Below the pieces are notes generated by a model. It saw nothing but the letters and a program-made list of their open reading frames with translations, did not search any database and was not told the origin of the DNA. Made by a program: the position numbers and the translations under genes. 64,000 nucleotides of DNA, taken from Corallococcus macrosporus DSM 14697 (lineage in GTDB: Bacteria > Myxococcota > Myxococcia > Myxococcales > Myxococcaceae). The stretch is from the NCBI RefSeq assembly GCF_002305895.1, contig NZ_CP022203.1, positions 1,342,501-1,406,500 on the forward strand. The letters are read 5' to 3'. This document shows positions 38,034 to 46,176 of the stretch, piece after piece. Positions within the stretch are counted from its first letter, which is position 1, and the number at the start of each line of letters is the position of its first letter.

Positions 38034-39029
38034 ATGCCCAATCTGCTCGACATGCCTCGACAGGCATTGATGGACCTGCGTTCACGGCTCAGCCATTCCA
38101 CGCTGGTGTCCCAGTTGCCACGCAACGTGGTGCCGGACAGCCTGTCCCTGTCCAGTCCCGCGCCGCAGGACTACACGCTCGCGGACCCGGAGCGGGTGGA
38201 GGCCTGGCGCAGGGCCTGCGAGCGCTATGTGCGGCCGGGGCAGGTCGTCATGGACGCGTGTACCGGCACGGGCCTGCGGACCTTCCTGGCCGCCAGCCGC
38301 CGTCCGAAGAAGCTCTACGCGGTGGATGGCTCCCGGCTGCTGGACACGGCGCAGTGGGTGGCGCGGCGCAACGGGATGGAGAACATCGACTTCGTGCGCG
38401 CGCAGCCCTGGCAGTTCCAACTGCCGGAGAAGGTGGACGTGCTGCTGCATGAGCTGCTGGGGGACGCCCTCTTCGACGCGGGGCTGGTGCCGCGCGTGCT
38501 GGACCTGCGCAACCGGGTGTTGAAGCCGGGCGGCCGCATCCTGCCCAACCGCTTCGAGGTCTTCGTGGAGCCGGTGCAGCTCCGGGACGAGGCGTGCATC
38601 CCCTTCATCTGGAGCCAGCGCTTCCCCAGCGTGGACTATAGCTGCCTGCAGACGCTGCGCGAGGCGATGAACCCGTCCTACTTCACGCGAGTCATCCGCT
38701 CCTACGAAGTGGACCACCTGTTGTGTGACCCGGAGCCCGCCTTCGCCTTCGACCTGGAGACGATGGTGGCGGATGGCCTCCCGCACCGCGTGCGCTACTC
38801 GCGGCCGGTGGTGGAGGAGGGCCGCGTGGATGGCTTCTGCCTCTTCTACAAGGTGGCCTTCGACGCGGAGCTGGCCTTCAACGTGTCGCCGCTGCGGGGG
38901 CAGAACCACGCGGGGATGATGCTCTTGCGCGTGGACTCGCGGGAGTTCGAGCGCTTCGACACGCTGTCCTTCGAGCTGGAGCTGGTGGAGCCCGCCGACG
39001 TGCGCACCTGGCGCTGGCAGTTCACCTGA
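38034..39029 (+). CDS. PRMT-like class I methyltransferase
   Basis: 331 residues from ATG 38034, which follows GGGGGGATGCCAC; an earlier in-frame start at 37884 would include non-conserved sequence. SAM-binding VVMDACTGTGLRTFLAASRR, acidic KLYAVDGSRLL, and a double-E-type loop VDVLLHELLGDALFD resemble protein arginine methyltransferases; the LKPGGRILPNRFEVFVEPV stretch is the usual following strand. The C-terminal beta-rich domain is also PRMT-like. Only one Glu of the double-E loop is clear (HELLGD), so the substrate may not be arginine. An 11-base inverted repeat (CGGAAATTCCG) lies about 60 bases upstream. Confidence 0.75.
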   Translation: MPNLLDMPRQALMDLRSRLSHSTLVSQLPRNVVPDSLSLSSPAPQDYTLADPERVEAWRRACERYVRPGQVVMDACTGTGLRTFLAASRRPKKLYAVDGSRLLDTAQWVARRNGMENIDFVRAQPWQFQLPEKVDVLLHELLGDALFDAGLVPRVLDLRNRVLKPGGRILPNRFEVFVEPVQLRDEACIPFIWSQRFPSVDYSCLQTLREAMNPSYFTRVIRSYEVDHLLCDPEPAFAFDLETMVADGLPHRVRYSRPVVEEGRVDGFCLFYKVAFDAELAFNVSPLRGQNHAGMMLLRVDSREFERFDTLSFELELVEPADVRTWRWQFT

Positions 39030-39043
39030 GCGCAGTGCACCCG

Positions 39044-39083
39044 CCCGCAGTGCTGGCGGGTGGACAGCTCCCGCCAGCGGGAG
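39044..39083 (+). terminator. Tandem hairpins after methyltransferase gene
   Basis: CTCCCGC (39068-39074) pairs with GCGGGAG (39077-39083), preceded by a looser CCCGCC/GGCGGG hairpin. They start 15 bases past the stop at 39029. Confidence 0.45.
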
Positions 39084-39125
39084 GCTCCGCGGGCGAGGAG
39101 GGCGTGACTAGCTTGCGCGGAAGGC

Positions 39126-39932
39126 ATGTCCTCTTCCCGACTCGTCGTCCTGTTCCTGGCGCTGGGCGCCGCGCTGCCGTCCGCCGCCCAGACGTCCTCG
39201 CCGCAGCGTCCGCGCACCGTGGCGGGCGTGTGCGGCGCCACCAACTGGGCCTGCGTGGCCGAGTGCATCGACGCCGAGTGCGTCGACACCTGCATGCGTC
39301 AGGACTGTGAGCAGGCGCTGGAGCGGCTCAAGGCCTGTACCCAGCGCGCGGGCTGCGCGCCGAACGACGCGCGGTGCGGGCCCCGGGCGTGCCTGCCCGT
39401 CTGCCAGCGCTCCTTCGAGCCGGCCCCGCCCAGCCCCGAGAAGGAAGTCCCCGCGCCGTGCGAGGGCGTGACGGCCCAGGGCGCGCCGCCGCCCAAGGAC
39501 CTGGTGGGGACCTGGACGCTGGTGGCCGCGAGCCTCCCGGAGGAAGAGGAGGTCCGGGAGGAGCGCATCGAGGCGCAGCCGCGCTCGGACTACGCGCGCT
39601 CGTTGCAGGTGACGCCGTCGGGCTGCTTCGTGCTGCGCACCTCGTTGGAGGCCGCGACGCTGGGGCAGGGCAACTCGCTGGTGGTCCGCGCCTGGGGCAC
39701 GCTGGAGCTGTCGGGCGAGGACCGGGTGCGGCTGCGCACGCGGGACGGACAGGCGGTGGGCCCGGTGTGCGGCGACAAGCGGGTGATTCCCCTGACGGGG
39801 CCGAAGCTGAAGTTCAAGGGCGGCGCCTATGTCTGGGACTTGGAGGAGGGCGTCCTGACGCTCATGGTGGACGACAAGACGAAGCAGACCTTCCAGTTCG
39901 AACGGGCCACCCCGGAGGCCGGAAAGAAGTAG
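39126..39932 (+). CDS. Secreted Cys-rich protein of unknown function
   Basis: 268 residues. Signal peptide MSSSRLVVLFLALGAALPSA. The following ~80 residues are cysteine-dense (CGATNWACVAECIDAECVDT, CMRQDCEQALERLKACTQRA, CAPNDARCGPRACLPVC), about 13 cysteines, suggesting disulfide bonding. A Pro-rich spacer and a beta-rich C-terminal domain (~130-268; DLVGTWTLVAASLPEEEE ... LKFKGGAYVWDLEEGVL) follow, the latter resembling lipocalin-like or META-like barrels in pattern only. It precedes the WS/DGAT gene by 28 bases. Confidence 0.7.
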   Translation: MSSSRLVVLFLALGAALPSAAQTSSPQRPRTVAGVCGATNWACVAECIDAECVDTCMRQDCEQALERLKACTQRAGCAPNDARCGPRACLPVCQRSFEPAPPSPEKEVPAPCEGVTAQGAPPPKDLVGTWTLVAASLPEEEEVREERIEAQPRSDYARSLQVTPSGCFVLRTSLEAATLGQGNSLVVRAWGTLELSGEDRVRLRTRDGQAVGPVCGDKRVIPLTGPKLKFKGGAYVWDLEEGVLTLMVDDKTKQTFQFERATPEAGKK

Positions 39933-39960
39933 AACGGCCTCCACCGGGAGGTCGTGAGGC

Positions 39961-41334
39961 ATGGCGGCGCAGGAGCGGATGTCGAGCGTGGATGCGCTGT
40001 GGTTCCACATGGAGGAGCCCGCCAACCTGATGATGATTACCGCCGTGCTCTGGTTCGAGGGCCGGCTGGACTTCGAGCGGTTGAAGGCCGTGGTGCGGGA
40101 GCGGCTGGTGGAGCGCTACCCCCGCTTCCGCCAGCGCGCGGTGGCCGGACTCGTGGGGCTGCCGCACTGGGAGGACGTCCCGGCGCTGGATTTGGACGCG
40201 CACCTGTCGCGGCTCGACGTGCCTCCGCCCGGGGACCGCGCGGTGTTGGAGTCCCTGGTGGGGCAGTGGATGAGCACGCCCCTGGAGCGCTCGCGGCCGC
40301 TGTGGCAGTTCCACGTCATGTCGGCGGCGGACGGGCGGGACGTGCTGCTGGCGCGGCTGCACCACAGCCTGGCGGACGGCATGGCCCTGGCGCGCGTGCT
40401 GCTGACGCTCACGGATGGGGCGGAGGCGGAGCTGGCCGCCGAGGCGCCCGAGCCGCCGTCCCGTCCCGCTCCCGGTGGGCTCGTCAGCTGGGTGCGCGGC
40501 GCGCGGGCGGTGGCGGGCACGGCGCGGGCCGTGTGGCGCAAGGGCGCGGAGCTGGCCGCCGAGCCGATTCTCGCGGGGGACCTGCTGGTGAAGGGCGCGC
40601 GCGGCGCCGCGGCCATGGGCAAGCTGCTCGTGACTCCGCCCGACCCGCGCACCTCGCTGCGAGGACCGCTGGGCACGCAGAAGCGCGCCGCCTGGTCGGA
40701 CCCGGTGCCGCTGGAGCGGGTGAAGGCCGTGGGCCGGGCGCTGGGCGGCACGGTGAATGACGTGCTGCTGGCGGCGGTGACGGGCGCGCTGCGGCGCTAC
40801 CTGGAGTCGCGGGGCGAGCCGCCGGAGGACCTGCACGCGCTGGTGCCGGTGAATCTGCGGCCCCTGGACGTGCCCGTGCCTCGCGAGCTGGGCAACCACT
40901 TCGGCGTCGTCTTCCTCCGGCTGCCCGTGCACCTGGGCACGCCCACGCGCCGGCTGCGGGAGCTGACCCGGCGGATGGAGCGGCTGAAGCGCTCACCGGA
41001 GGCGGTGCTGACCTTCGGCGCGCTGGAGGTGCTGGGGTACACGCCCGCGGCCCTGGAGCGGTGGGTGGTGGACACCTTCGGCTCCAAGGCGTCGCTGATT
41101 GCCACCAACGTGCCCGGCCCGCGCGCGGCGGTGTCCCTGGCGGGGAGCCGGCTGGAGGGCCTGACGTTCTGGGTTCCCCAGACGGGGCACCTGGGCCTGG
41201 GGGTGAGCCTCTTCAGCTACGCCGGCCAGGTGACGGTGGGCGTGGCGGCGGACGCGGGCCGGGTGCCGGACCCGCATGCGCTCATCCAGGCCTTCCATGA
41301 GGAGCTGGACGCGCTCGCGAGCGAGCGGGACTGA
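39961..41334 (+). CDS. Wax ester synthase/diacylglycerol acyltransferase (WS/DGAT)
   Basis: 457 residues, the standard size. The active-site motif HHSLADG (134-140, HHxxxDG) is present, with MSSVDALWFHMEEPANLMM at the N-terminus, GTVNDVLLAAVTGALR, and TNVPGPRAAVSLAG near the C-terminus. It transfers fatty acyl groups from acyl-CoA to fatty alcohols or diacylglycerol, making storage lipid. Myxobacteria are known to accumulate lipid bodies during development. A ribosome site (GGGAGG) lies 10 bases before the ATG. Confidence 0.94.
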   Translation: MAAQERMSSVDALWFHMEEPANLMMITAVLWFEGRLDFERLKAVVRERLVERYPRFRQRAVAGLVGLPHWEDVPALDLDAHLSRLDVPPPGDRAVLESLVGQWMSTPLERSRPLWQFHVMSAADGRDVLLARLHHSLADGMALARVLLTLTDGAEAELAAEAPEPPSRPAPGGLVSWVRGARAVAGTARAVWRKGAELAAEPILAGDLLVKGARGAAAMGKLLVTPPDPRTSLRGPLGTQKRAAWSDPVPLERVKAVGRALGGTVNDVLLAAVTGALRRYLESRGEPPEDLHALVPVNLRPLDVPVPRELGNHFGVVFLRLPVHLGTPTRRLRELTRRMERLKRSPEAVLTFGALEVLGYTPAALERWVVDTFGSKASLIATNVPGPRAAVSLAGSRLEGLTFWVPQTGHLGLGVSLFSYAGQVTVGVAADAGRVPDPHALIQAFHEELDALASERD

Positions 41335-41364
41335 GTCCACCGCCGGGGCTCCGCCGCGGCGCTG

Positions 41365-42219
41365 TCAGAACGACGTCGCTCGTGCGGCGCGCTCGGTGCG
41401 GTCGACGTCCGCCGCGATGAACGCCAGCTTCTGCCGAATCCCGTCCACCGCGTCTCCACCGAGCGGCAGGCGCAGCGGGGCGTCAGGACTCGCGGGCCGC
41501 GCGACCTCGTCCACGATGGCCCGCGCGCCCTTGGCGGGGTCCCCCGGCTGCTGGCCCGCGGTCTGCGTCACCCACGCACGCACCGCTCCCGAGGTCTGTG
41601 CGTAGGCTGGATGTTCGGGCATGCGCCGGAACGCGTCGCCGAACAGTGAGGTTCGGAAGGTGCCGGGCTCGACAATCAGCACGCGCACGCCGTGGGGGCG
41701 CAGCTCGTGAGCGAGGCACTCCGAGTGCCCTTCGAGCGCGTGCTTGGCGGCGCAATACGCGCCGAAGCCGGGCGAGGTGCCAAGGCCGGCCATGCTGGTG
41801 ATTTGCACGAGCGTCCCCGCTCCGCGCGCGCGCATGTGCGGCACCACTTCACGCGTGAGCCGCACGGCGCCGAAGAACATCAGCTCCAGGGTGTCACGCA
41901 GGGCTTCCTCGCTCGTCTCCTCGACGGCGCCGATGATGCTGAACCCCGCGTTGTTGACGAGCACGTCGATGCGACCGAAGCGCGCGAGCGCGCTCGCCAC
42001 GGCGGCCTGTGCACCGGTGGGGTGGGTGACGTCGAGGGCGAGCGCGAGGACGCGGTCGGGCGCGAGGGCGACGAGGTCGGCGAGTGACTCGGGCTTCCGG
42101 GCCGTCGCCACGACGGCGTCGCCGCGGGAAAGGGCCTCGCGGACGATGGCGCGGCCGAAGCCGGACGAGGCGCCTGTGATGAACCAGACCTTGAGGGAAG
42201 AAGGGGCGTCGAGGGTCAT
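41365..42219 (-). CDS. Short-chain dehydrogenase/reductase
   Basis: 284 residues. Cofactor loop TGASSGFGRAI near residue 15, NNAGFSIIGAVEE (NNAG), ITSMAGLGTSPG (Ser) and YCAAKHALEGHSE (YxxxK). The variation at position 37 of the loop region (VVATARKPESL) suggests NADP preference. Substrate unknown. It is divergent from a LysR regulator with a perfect palindrome in the 94-base gap, so LysR control of this gene is likely. Confidence 0.93.
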   Translation of the reverse strand: MTLDAPSSLKVWFITGASSGFGRAIVREALSRGDAVVATARKPESLADLVALAPDRVLALALDVTHPTGAQAAVASALARFGRIDVLVNNAGFSIIGAVEETSEEALRDTLELMFFGAVRLTREVVPHMRARGAGTLVQITSMAGLGTSPGFGAYCAAKHALEGHSECLAHELRPHGVRVLIVEPGTFRTSLFGDAFRRMPEHPAYAQTSGAVRAWVTQTAGQQPGDPAKGARAIVDEVARPASPDAPLRLPLGGDAVDGIRQKLAFIAADVDRTERAARATSF

Positions 42220-42294
42220 GTGCGGCTCCTGGGGTGTGCCGCAGAACCTAAACGCGAGGTGCCGCGCGGATTAGCGCGGGGCTTCGCCATGGAG

Positions 42295-42313
42295 TTGTTA
42301 GACGTGCTAACAA
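42295..42313. promoter_or_regulatory. Perfect palindrome next to the LysR start codon
   Basis: TTGTTAG (42295-42301), ACGTG spacer, CTAACAA (42307-42313): a perfect 7-5-7 inverted repeat. The ATG at 42314 is the next base. It fits the T-N11-A type operator of LysR proteins and lies in the shared promoter gap of the SDR and LysR genes. Confidence 0.7.
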
Positions 42314-43210
42314 ATGCCCATGCGCGAAGACTTCGCCGGGTTGAGAGAGCTCCTGCTGGTGGCGGAGAAGCGCAGCTTCACGGCGGCCGCGGCGGAGTTG
42401 CGAGTGACGCCCTCCGCGGTGAGTCAGGCCATCGGCGCGCTCGAGGAGCGGCTGCATGCCCGGCTGGTCCAGCGCACGACCCGCAGCGTGAGCCTGACGG
42501 AGGCAGGGGCGCGTTTCGTCGCCGAGCTCCGGCCCGCCATGGAGGGGATTCGCGGTGCCTTCGCGACGCTCGAAAGCGCGAGAGGCCGGCCCACCGGGAC
42601 GCTGCGCCTCAATGTCCCGCGCTTGGCGTTCGGCCCTGTCATCAAGCCGATGCTGGCGCGCTTCCTCACCGCGCACCCCGAGCTGCGCATCGACGTCACG
42701 CTCGACGACGGCCTGCGCGACATCGTCGCGGAGGGCTACGACGCCGGCATCCGCCTGGGAGAGCGCGTGGACCGTGACATGGTCGCCGTGCCTGTCACCG
42801 GTGACATGCGCATGGCCGTGGTGGGCTCGCCCGCCTACTTCGACGCGCATCCGCATCCCCGGCATCCGCGCGACCTGGCGGCGCATGACTGCGTCAACTA
42901 CCGGCACGCCACGAGCCGCAACATCGCCCGCTGGGAGTTCGAGGTGGACGGGCGCGAACTCACCGTCGCGGTCAACGGGCGCGTCATCACCAATGACAAC
43001 GAGGTGATGGTGCTCGCGGCGCTCGACGGGCAGGGGCTCGCGTACGTCATGGAGCACACCGTGACGGAGCACCTCGCCGCGAAGCGGCTCGTCCGGGTGC
43101 TCACGCGCTACTGCCCGAGCTTCCCGGGCCTCTACCTCTACTATCCCAACCGGAAGAACCTGGCCCTGAAGCTGCGCGCGCTCATCGACTTCCTGCGCGC
43201 GCGCCCTTGA
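42314..43210 (+). CDS. LysR-type transcriptional regulator
   Basis: 298 residues. N-terminal winged helix (~4-63: LRELLLVAEKRSFTAAAAEL, RVTPSAVSQAIGALEERL) with the typical SxxV-S-x-x-I motif; the remainder is the substrate-binding co-inducer domain (PRLAFGPVIKPMLARFLTAH ... LRIDVTLDDGLRDIV). Similar to the small-molecule LysRs that control adjacent SDR genes. ATG 42314 lies directly after the palindrome and has no normal ribosome site (GGAG is 20 bases away); ATG 42320 is the alternative. The palindrome may therefore act on its own translation or transcription. Confidence 0.93.
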   Translation: MPMREDFAGLRELLLVAEKRSFTAAAAELRVTPSAVSQAIGALEERLHARLVQRTTRSVSLTEAGARFVAELRPAMEGIRGAFATLESARGRPTGTLRLNVPRLAFGPVIKPMLARFLTAHPELRIDVTLDDGLRDIVAEGYDAGIRLGERVDRDMVAVPVTGDMRMAVVGSPAYFDAHPHPRHPRDLAAHDCVNYRHATSRNIARWEFEVDGRELTVAVNGRVITNDNEVMVLAALDGQGLAYVMEHTVTEHLAAKRLVRVLTRYCPSFPGLYLYYPNRKNLALKLRALIDFLRARP

Positions 43211-43216
43211 GGGACG

Positions 43217-44623
43217 CTACAGCAGGCCGTACTCCTCCAGCTTGTTGTAGAGCGTGCGCCGGCTGATGCCGAGCAGCCGCGCCGCCAGCGTCCGGTTGTC
43301 ACCCGCGCGGCGCAGCGCGTCCGCCATGGCCTGGCGCTCCATCTCCTTGCGCTGGGACTCCAGCGTCCGGGCCGAATCCGCGGTGGGCGCGGGCTGGGGC
43401 TCGGCGGGGCTCGCCGCGCTCACGGGCACGCTCAACGAGGGCGCGGGAGACAGCCCCGGCTGCCGCGCCAGCTCGTGAAGGACCTCCTGGCCGCCAAGCA
43501 CCTGCGTGTCCGACAGCACCACCAGGCGCTCCAGGAAGTTCTGGAGCTGGCGCACGTTGCCCGGCCACGGCTGGGCCCGCAGCGCCGCGAGCCCGTCGGG
43601 CGTGAGGGTGAAGGGCGGGCGCCCGTTCGTCTTCGCGTGGACTTCCAGGAAGTGCAGCGCCAGCGGCTCGATGTCGTCCGGGCGCTCGCGCAGGGCGGGC
43701 AGCCACACGGGCACCACGTTGAGGCGGTAGAAGAGGTCCTCGCGGAAGCGGCCCTCCTTCACGCGCTCCTCCAGCGGCTGGTGCGTGGCCGCCACGAAGC
43801 GGACGTCCACCTTCACCGTCTGCGTGCCGCCCAGCCGCTCCAGCTCGCGCTCCTGGATGACGCGCAGCAGCTTCACCTGGACGGCGGGGGAGATGTCGCC
43901 CACCTCGTCGAGGAACAGCGTGCCGCCGTGGGCCAGCTCCACGCGCCCGGGCTTGCGCGTGGCCGCCCCCGTGAAGGCGCCCTTCTCGTAGCCGAACAGC
44001 TCGCTCTCCAGCAGGGTGTCCGGCAGCGCCGCGCAGTGCAGCTTCACGAAGGGGCCGTCCCGCCGGGGGCTGGCGTCGTGGACCGCCTTGGCCGCCAGCT
44101 CCTTGCCCGTGCCGGACTCGCCGCGCAGCAGCACCGTGGCCGTGCCCGCGGCCGCCTTCGCCAGCACGGCCTGCACGTCCGCCATGGCCCGGCTCTGGCC
44201 AATGAAGCCGCCGGTGGAGCGCGGCTGCTGGCGCCCCGCTTCACCTTGCGCGCGCAGCAGCGCCTTGCGGACGGTGAAGAGAATCTCCTCCCGGTCGAAG
44301 GGCTTGAGCACGAAGTCCGCGGCGCCCGCCTTCATCGCCTCCACCGCCAGCGGCACCGTGCCATGCGCGGTGAGGAGGATGACGGGCACGTCCGGCCAGC
44401 CGCGCGACACCTCCGCGAGCACCTGGAGGCCATCCATGCCCGGCATGCGCACGTCGCTCACCACCACGTCCACCGGCTTGCTCGCCAGCAGCGCCAGGGC
44501 CTCCTGCCCGTCGCGCGCCGCGTGCGTCGTCAGGCCCGCCTGCGTCAGCAGGGCGCCCAGCACCTTGGCCACGGCCGGGTCGTCGTCGACCAGCAGCACC
44601 GTGCCTTTCAATGACTCGTTCAC
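43217..44623 (-). CDS. NtrC-family sigma-54-dependent response regulator
   Basis: 468 residues from GTG 44623. Receiver domain (phospho-acceptor Asp57 in [13 protein letters not shown]), AAA+ domain with Walker A GESGTGKE, the sigma-54 loop KGAFTGA, Walker B-like LFLDEVGD and the arginine-finger region [13 protein letters not shown], then a Pro/Ala linker and a Fis-type HTH at the end ([20 protein letters not shown]). It activates sigma-54 promoters upon phosphorylation. The GTG overlaps the kinase stop by 4 bases (GTGA). The frame reading on past the GTG is not real. Confidence 0.95.
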   Translation of the reverse strand: MNESLKGTVLLVDDDPAVAKVLGALLTQAGLTTHAARDGQEALALLASKPVDVVVSDVRMPGMDGLQVLAEVSRGWPDVPVILLTAHGTVPLAVEAMKAGAADFVLKPFDREEILFTVRKALLRAQGEAGRQQPRSTGGFIGQSRAMADVQAVLAKAAAGTATVLLRGESGTGKELAAKAVHDASPRRDGPFVKLHCAALPDTLLESELFGYEKGAFTGAATRKPGRVELAHGGTLFLDEVGDISPAVQVKLLRVIQERELERLGGTQTVKVDVRFVAATHQPLEERVKEGRFREDLFYRLNVVPVWLPALRERPDDIEPLALHFLEVHAKTNGRPPFTLTPDGLAALRAQPWPGNVRQLQNFLERLVVLSDTQVLGGQEVLHELARQPGLSPAPSLSVPVSAASPAEPQPAPTADSARTLESQRKEMERQAMADALRRAGDNRTLAARLLGISRRTLYNKLEEYGLL

Positions 44624-46152
44624 GCGGCTTCTCCCACGCCCGCGCCGCCCAGGCTTGCGTCGGTGGCGGGCAGGCGCATCCGGACCACCGTACCGCGCCC
44701 CTCCCGGCTTGTCAGGAGCACCTCGCCGCCGTGCGCCTCCACCACGCGCCGGACGAAGGCCAGCCCCAGGCCGCTGCCTGACGCCTTGGTGGTGAAGAAG
44801 TCGTCGAAGGCGCGCTCGCGCGTGCGGGCGTCCATGCCCTGGCCGGTGTCCTCCACCTCCAGCGCCACGCCCGCGCCGTCCCGCAGCGCGCGCACGGTGA
44901 GGGTGCCACCCTCCGGCATCGCCTCGCAGGCGTTGCGCACCAGGTTCTCCAGCGCGTTGGCCAGCAGGTCCTGGTCTCCCGCGCAGGGCGGCAGGCCGGG
45001 CGTCAGCTCGCGGACGATGGCGACCCTGCCCGGACTGGCGAAGGCCTGGAGCGACAGCACGCCCTCCACCAGCCGGCGCAGGTCCACCGGCTGGGGCAGG
45101 GGCTCCACGCGCGCCAGCCGCTGGTACGTGTCCACCACCCGGTCCAGCCGCTCCACCTGCTCCAGCAGCAGGTCCAGGAACTCGCCGTGCCCGTCCCACG
45201 GCCGCCCGCGCGCGTGCTCCTCCTTGAGGTACTGCGCGGCGCCCTTCATCGCGGCGATGGGGTTCTTCAAATCGTGCGCCATCTGCGCGGAGAAGCGGCC
45301 CAGCGTGGCCAGCCGCTCCAGGCGCTCGCTCCGGCTGACGTAGGCGGTGACGCCCCGGCGCGTCGCCGCCACCAGGGCGAAGGTCACCGCCGTGGTGCAG
45401 ATGATGAGCGTGCCCGCCTGCGCGACGAAGAGCCGCACCACGGCGAGGTAGGCCAGCACGCCCAGCCCCGCGATGCCCGCCGCGTGCAGCGCCAGCCGGG
45501 GCGCGCCCGGGTCGTCTCCGAAGAGGCCGAAGCGCAGCGCCGCGGTGGCCATGACCGGCAGGCCCAGGAGCGTGCCCACGTGGCCCAGCCGCACCACCTC
45601 CAAACCCAGCTCCGCCGCCAGCTCCGTCATCAGCAGCGCCACCACCAGCGTGAGCCCCAGCAGCACCAGCCCCGCGCGGGCGCGCTCGTCCGGGTGCCGC
45701 GAGCGCAGCACGTGCAGGCCCAGGAGGGCGAAGCCCGCGCCCAGGGTGGGGATGGCCAGCGCGGTGACGACCAGCCCGAAGCGCAGCGTGAGCAGGTGCG
45801 CCTCCAGGGTGGGCGCGCCCAACGCCACCAGCATGGCCACGGCCAGCACGCCGAAGAGGGCATAGGCGCCGTACATCGCCCACGCCAGGCTCCGCCGCCG
45901 TCCCACGAAGGACAGGATGAAGTGCAGCGCGCACGGCACCGTCATCAGGCCCGCGGTGAAGCCCACCAGCCGCCAGCCGTCCTCGTCCGCGCGCACCAGC
46001 GCGAAGCCGGAGAAGTTCCACGTCGACAGGGCGATGGACAGCAGGGACAGCGGCAGGGCCAGCGGGCTCTTGCCCACGCGCGCCAGCGCCAGCCCCGCCA
46101 GGGCGAGCTGGCCCGCGCAGGCCAGGAGGCTGATCCACATCCCACCCGTCAT
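44620..46152 (-). CDS. Membrane histidine kinase
   Basis: 510 residues. The N-terminal ~270 residues have seven or eight hydrophobic helices (for example [54 protein letters not shown]), a multi-helix sensor without large periplasmic domain. The H-box is [19 protein letters not shown]-box [15 protein letters not shown] boxes VEDTGQGMD and [17 protein letters not shown]. It is NtrB-like in the kinase core and should phosphorylate the adjacent NtrC-type regulator. The signal is unknown. Confidence 0.94.
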   Translation of the reverse strand: MTGGMWISLLACAGQLALAGLALARVGKSPLALPLSLLSIALSTWNFSGFALVRADEDGWRLVGFTAGLMTVPCALHFILSFVGRRRSLAWAMYGAYALFGVLAVAMLVALGAPTLEAHLLTLRFGLVVTALAIPTLGAGFALLGLHVLRSRHPDERARAGLVLLGLTLVVALLMTELAAELGLEVVRLGHVGTLLGLPVMATAALRFGLFGDDPGAPRLALHAAGIAGLGVLAYLAVVRLFVAQAGTLIICTTAVTFALVAATRRGVTAYVSRSERLERLATLGRFSAQMAHDLKNPIAAMKGAAQYLKEEHARGRPWDGHGEFLDLLLEQVERLDRVVDTYQRLARVEPLPQPVDLRRLVEGVLSLQAFASPGRVAIVRELTPGLPPCAGDQDLLANALENLVRNACEAMPEGGTLTVRALRDGAGVALEVEDTGQGMDARTRERAFDDFFTTKASGSGLGLAFVRRVVEAHGGEVLLTSREGRGTVVRMRLPATDASLGGAGVGEAA

Positions 46153-46176
46153 GGGGCGCTCCGATGCAGCGGGGGA

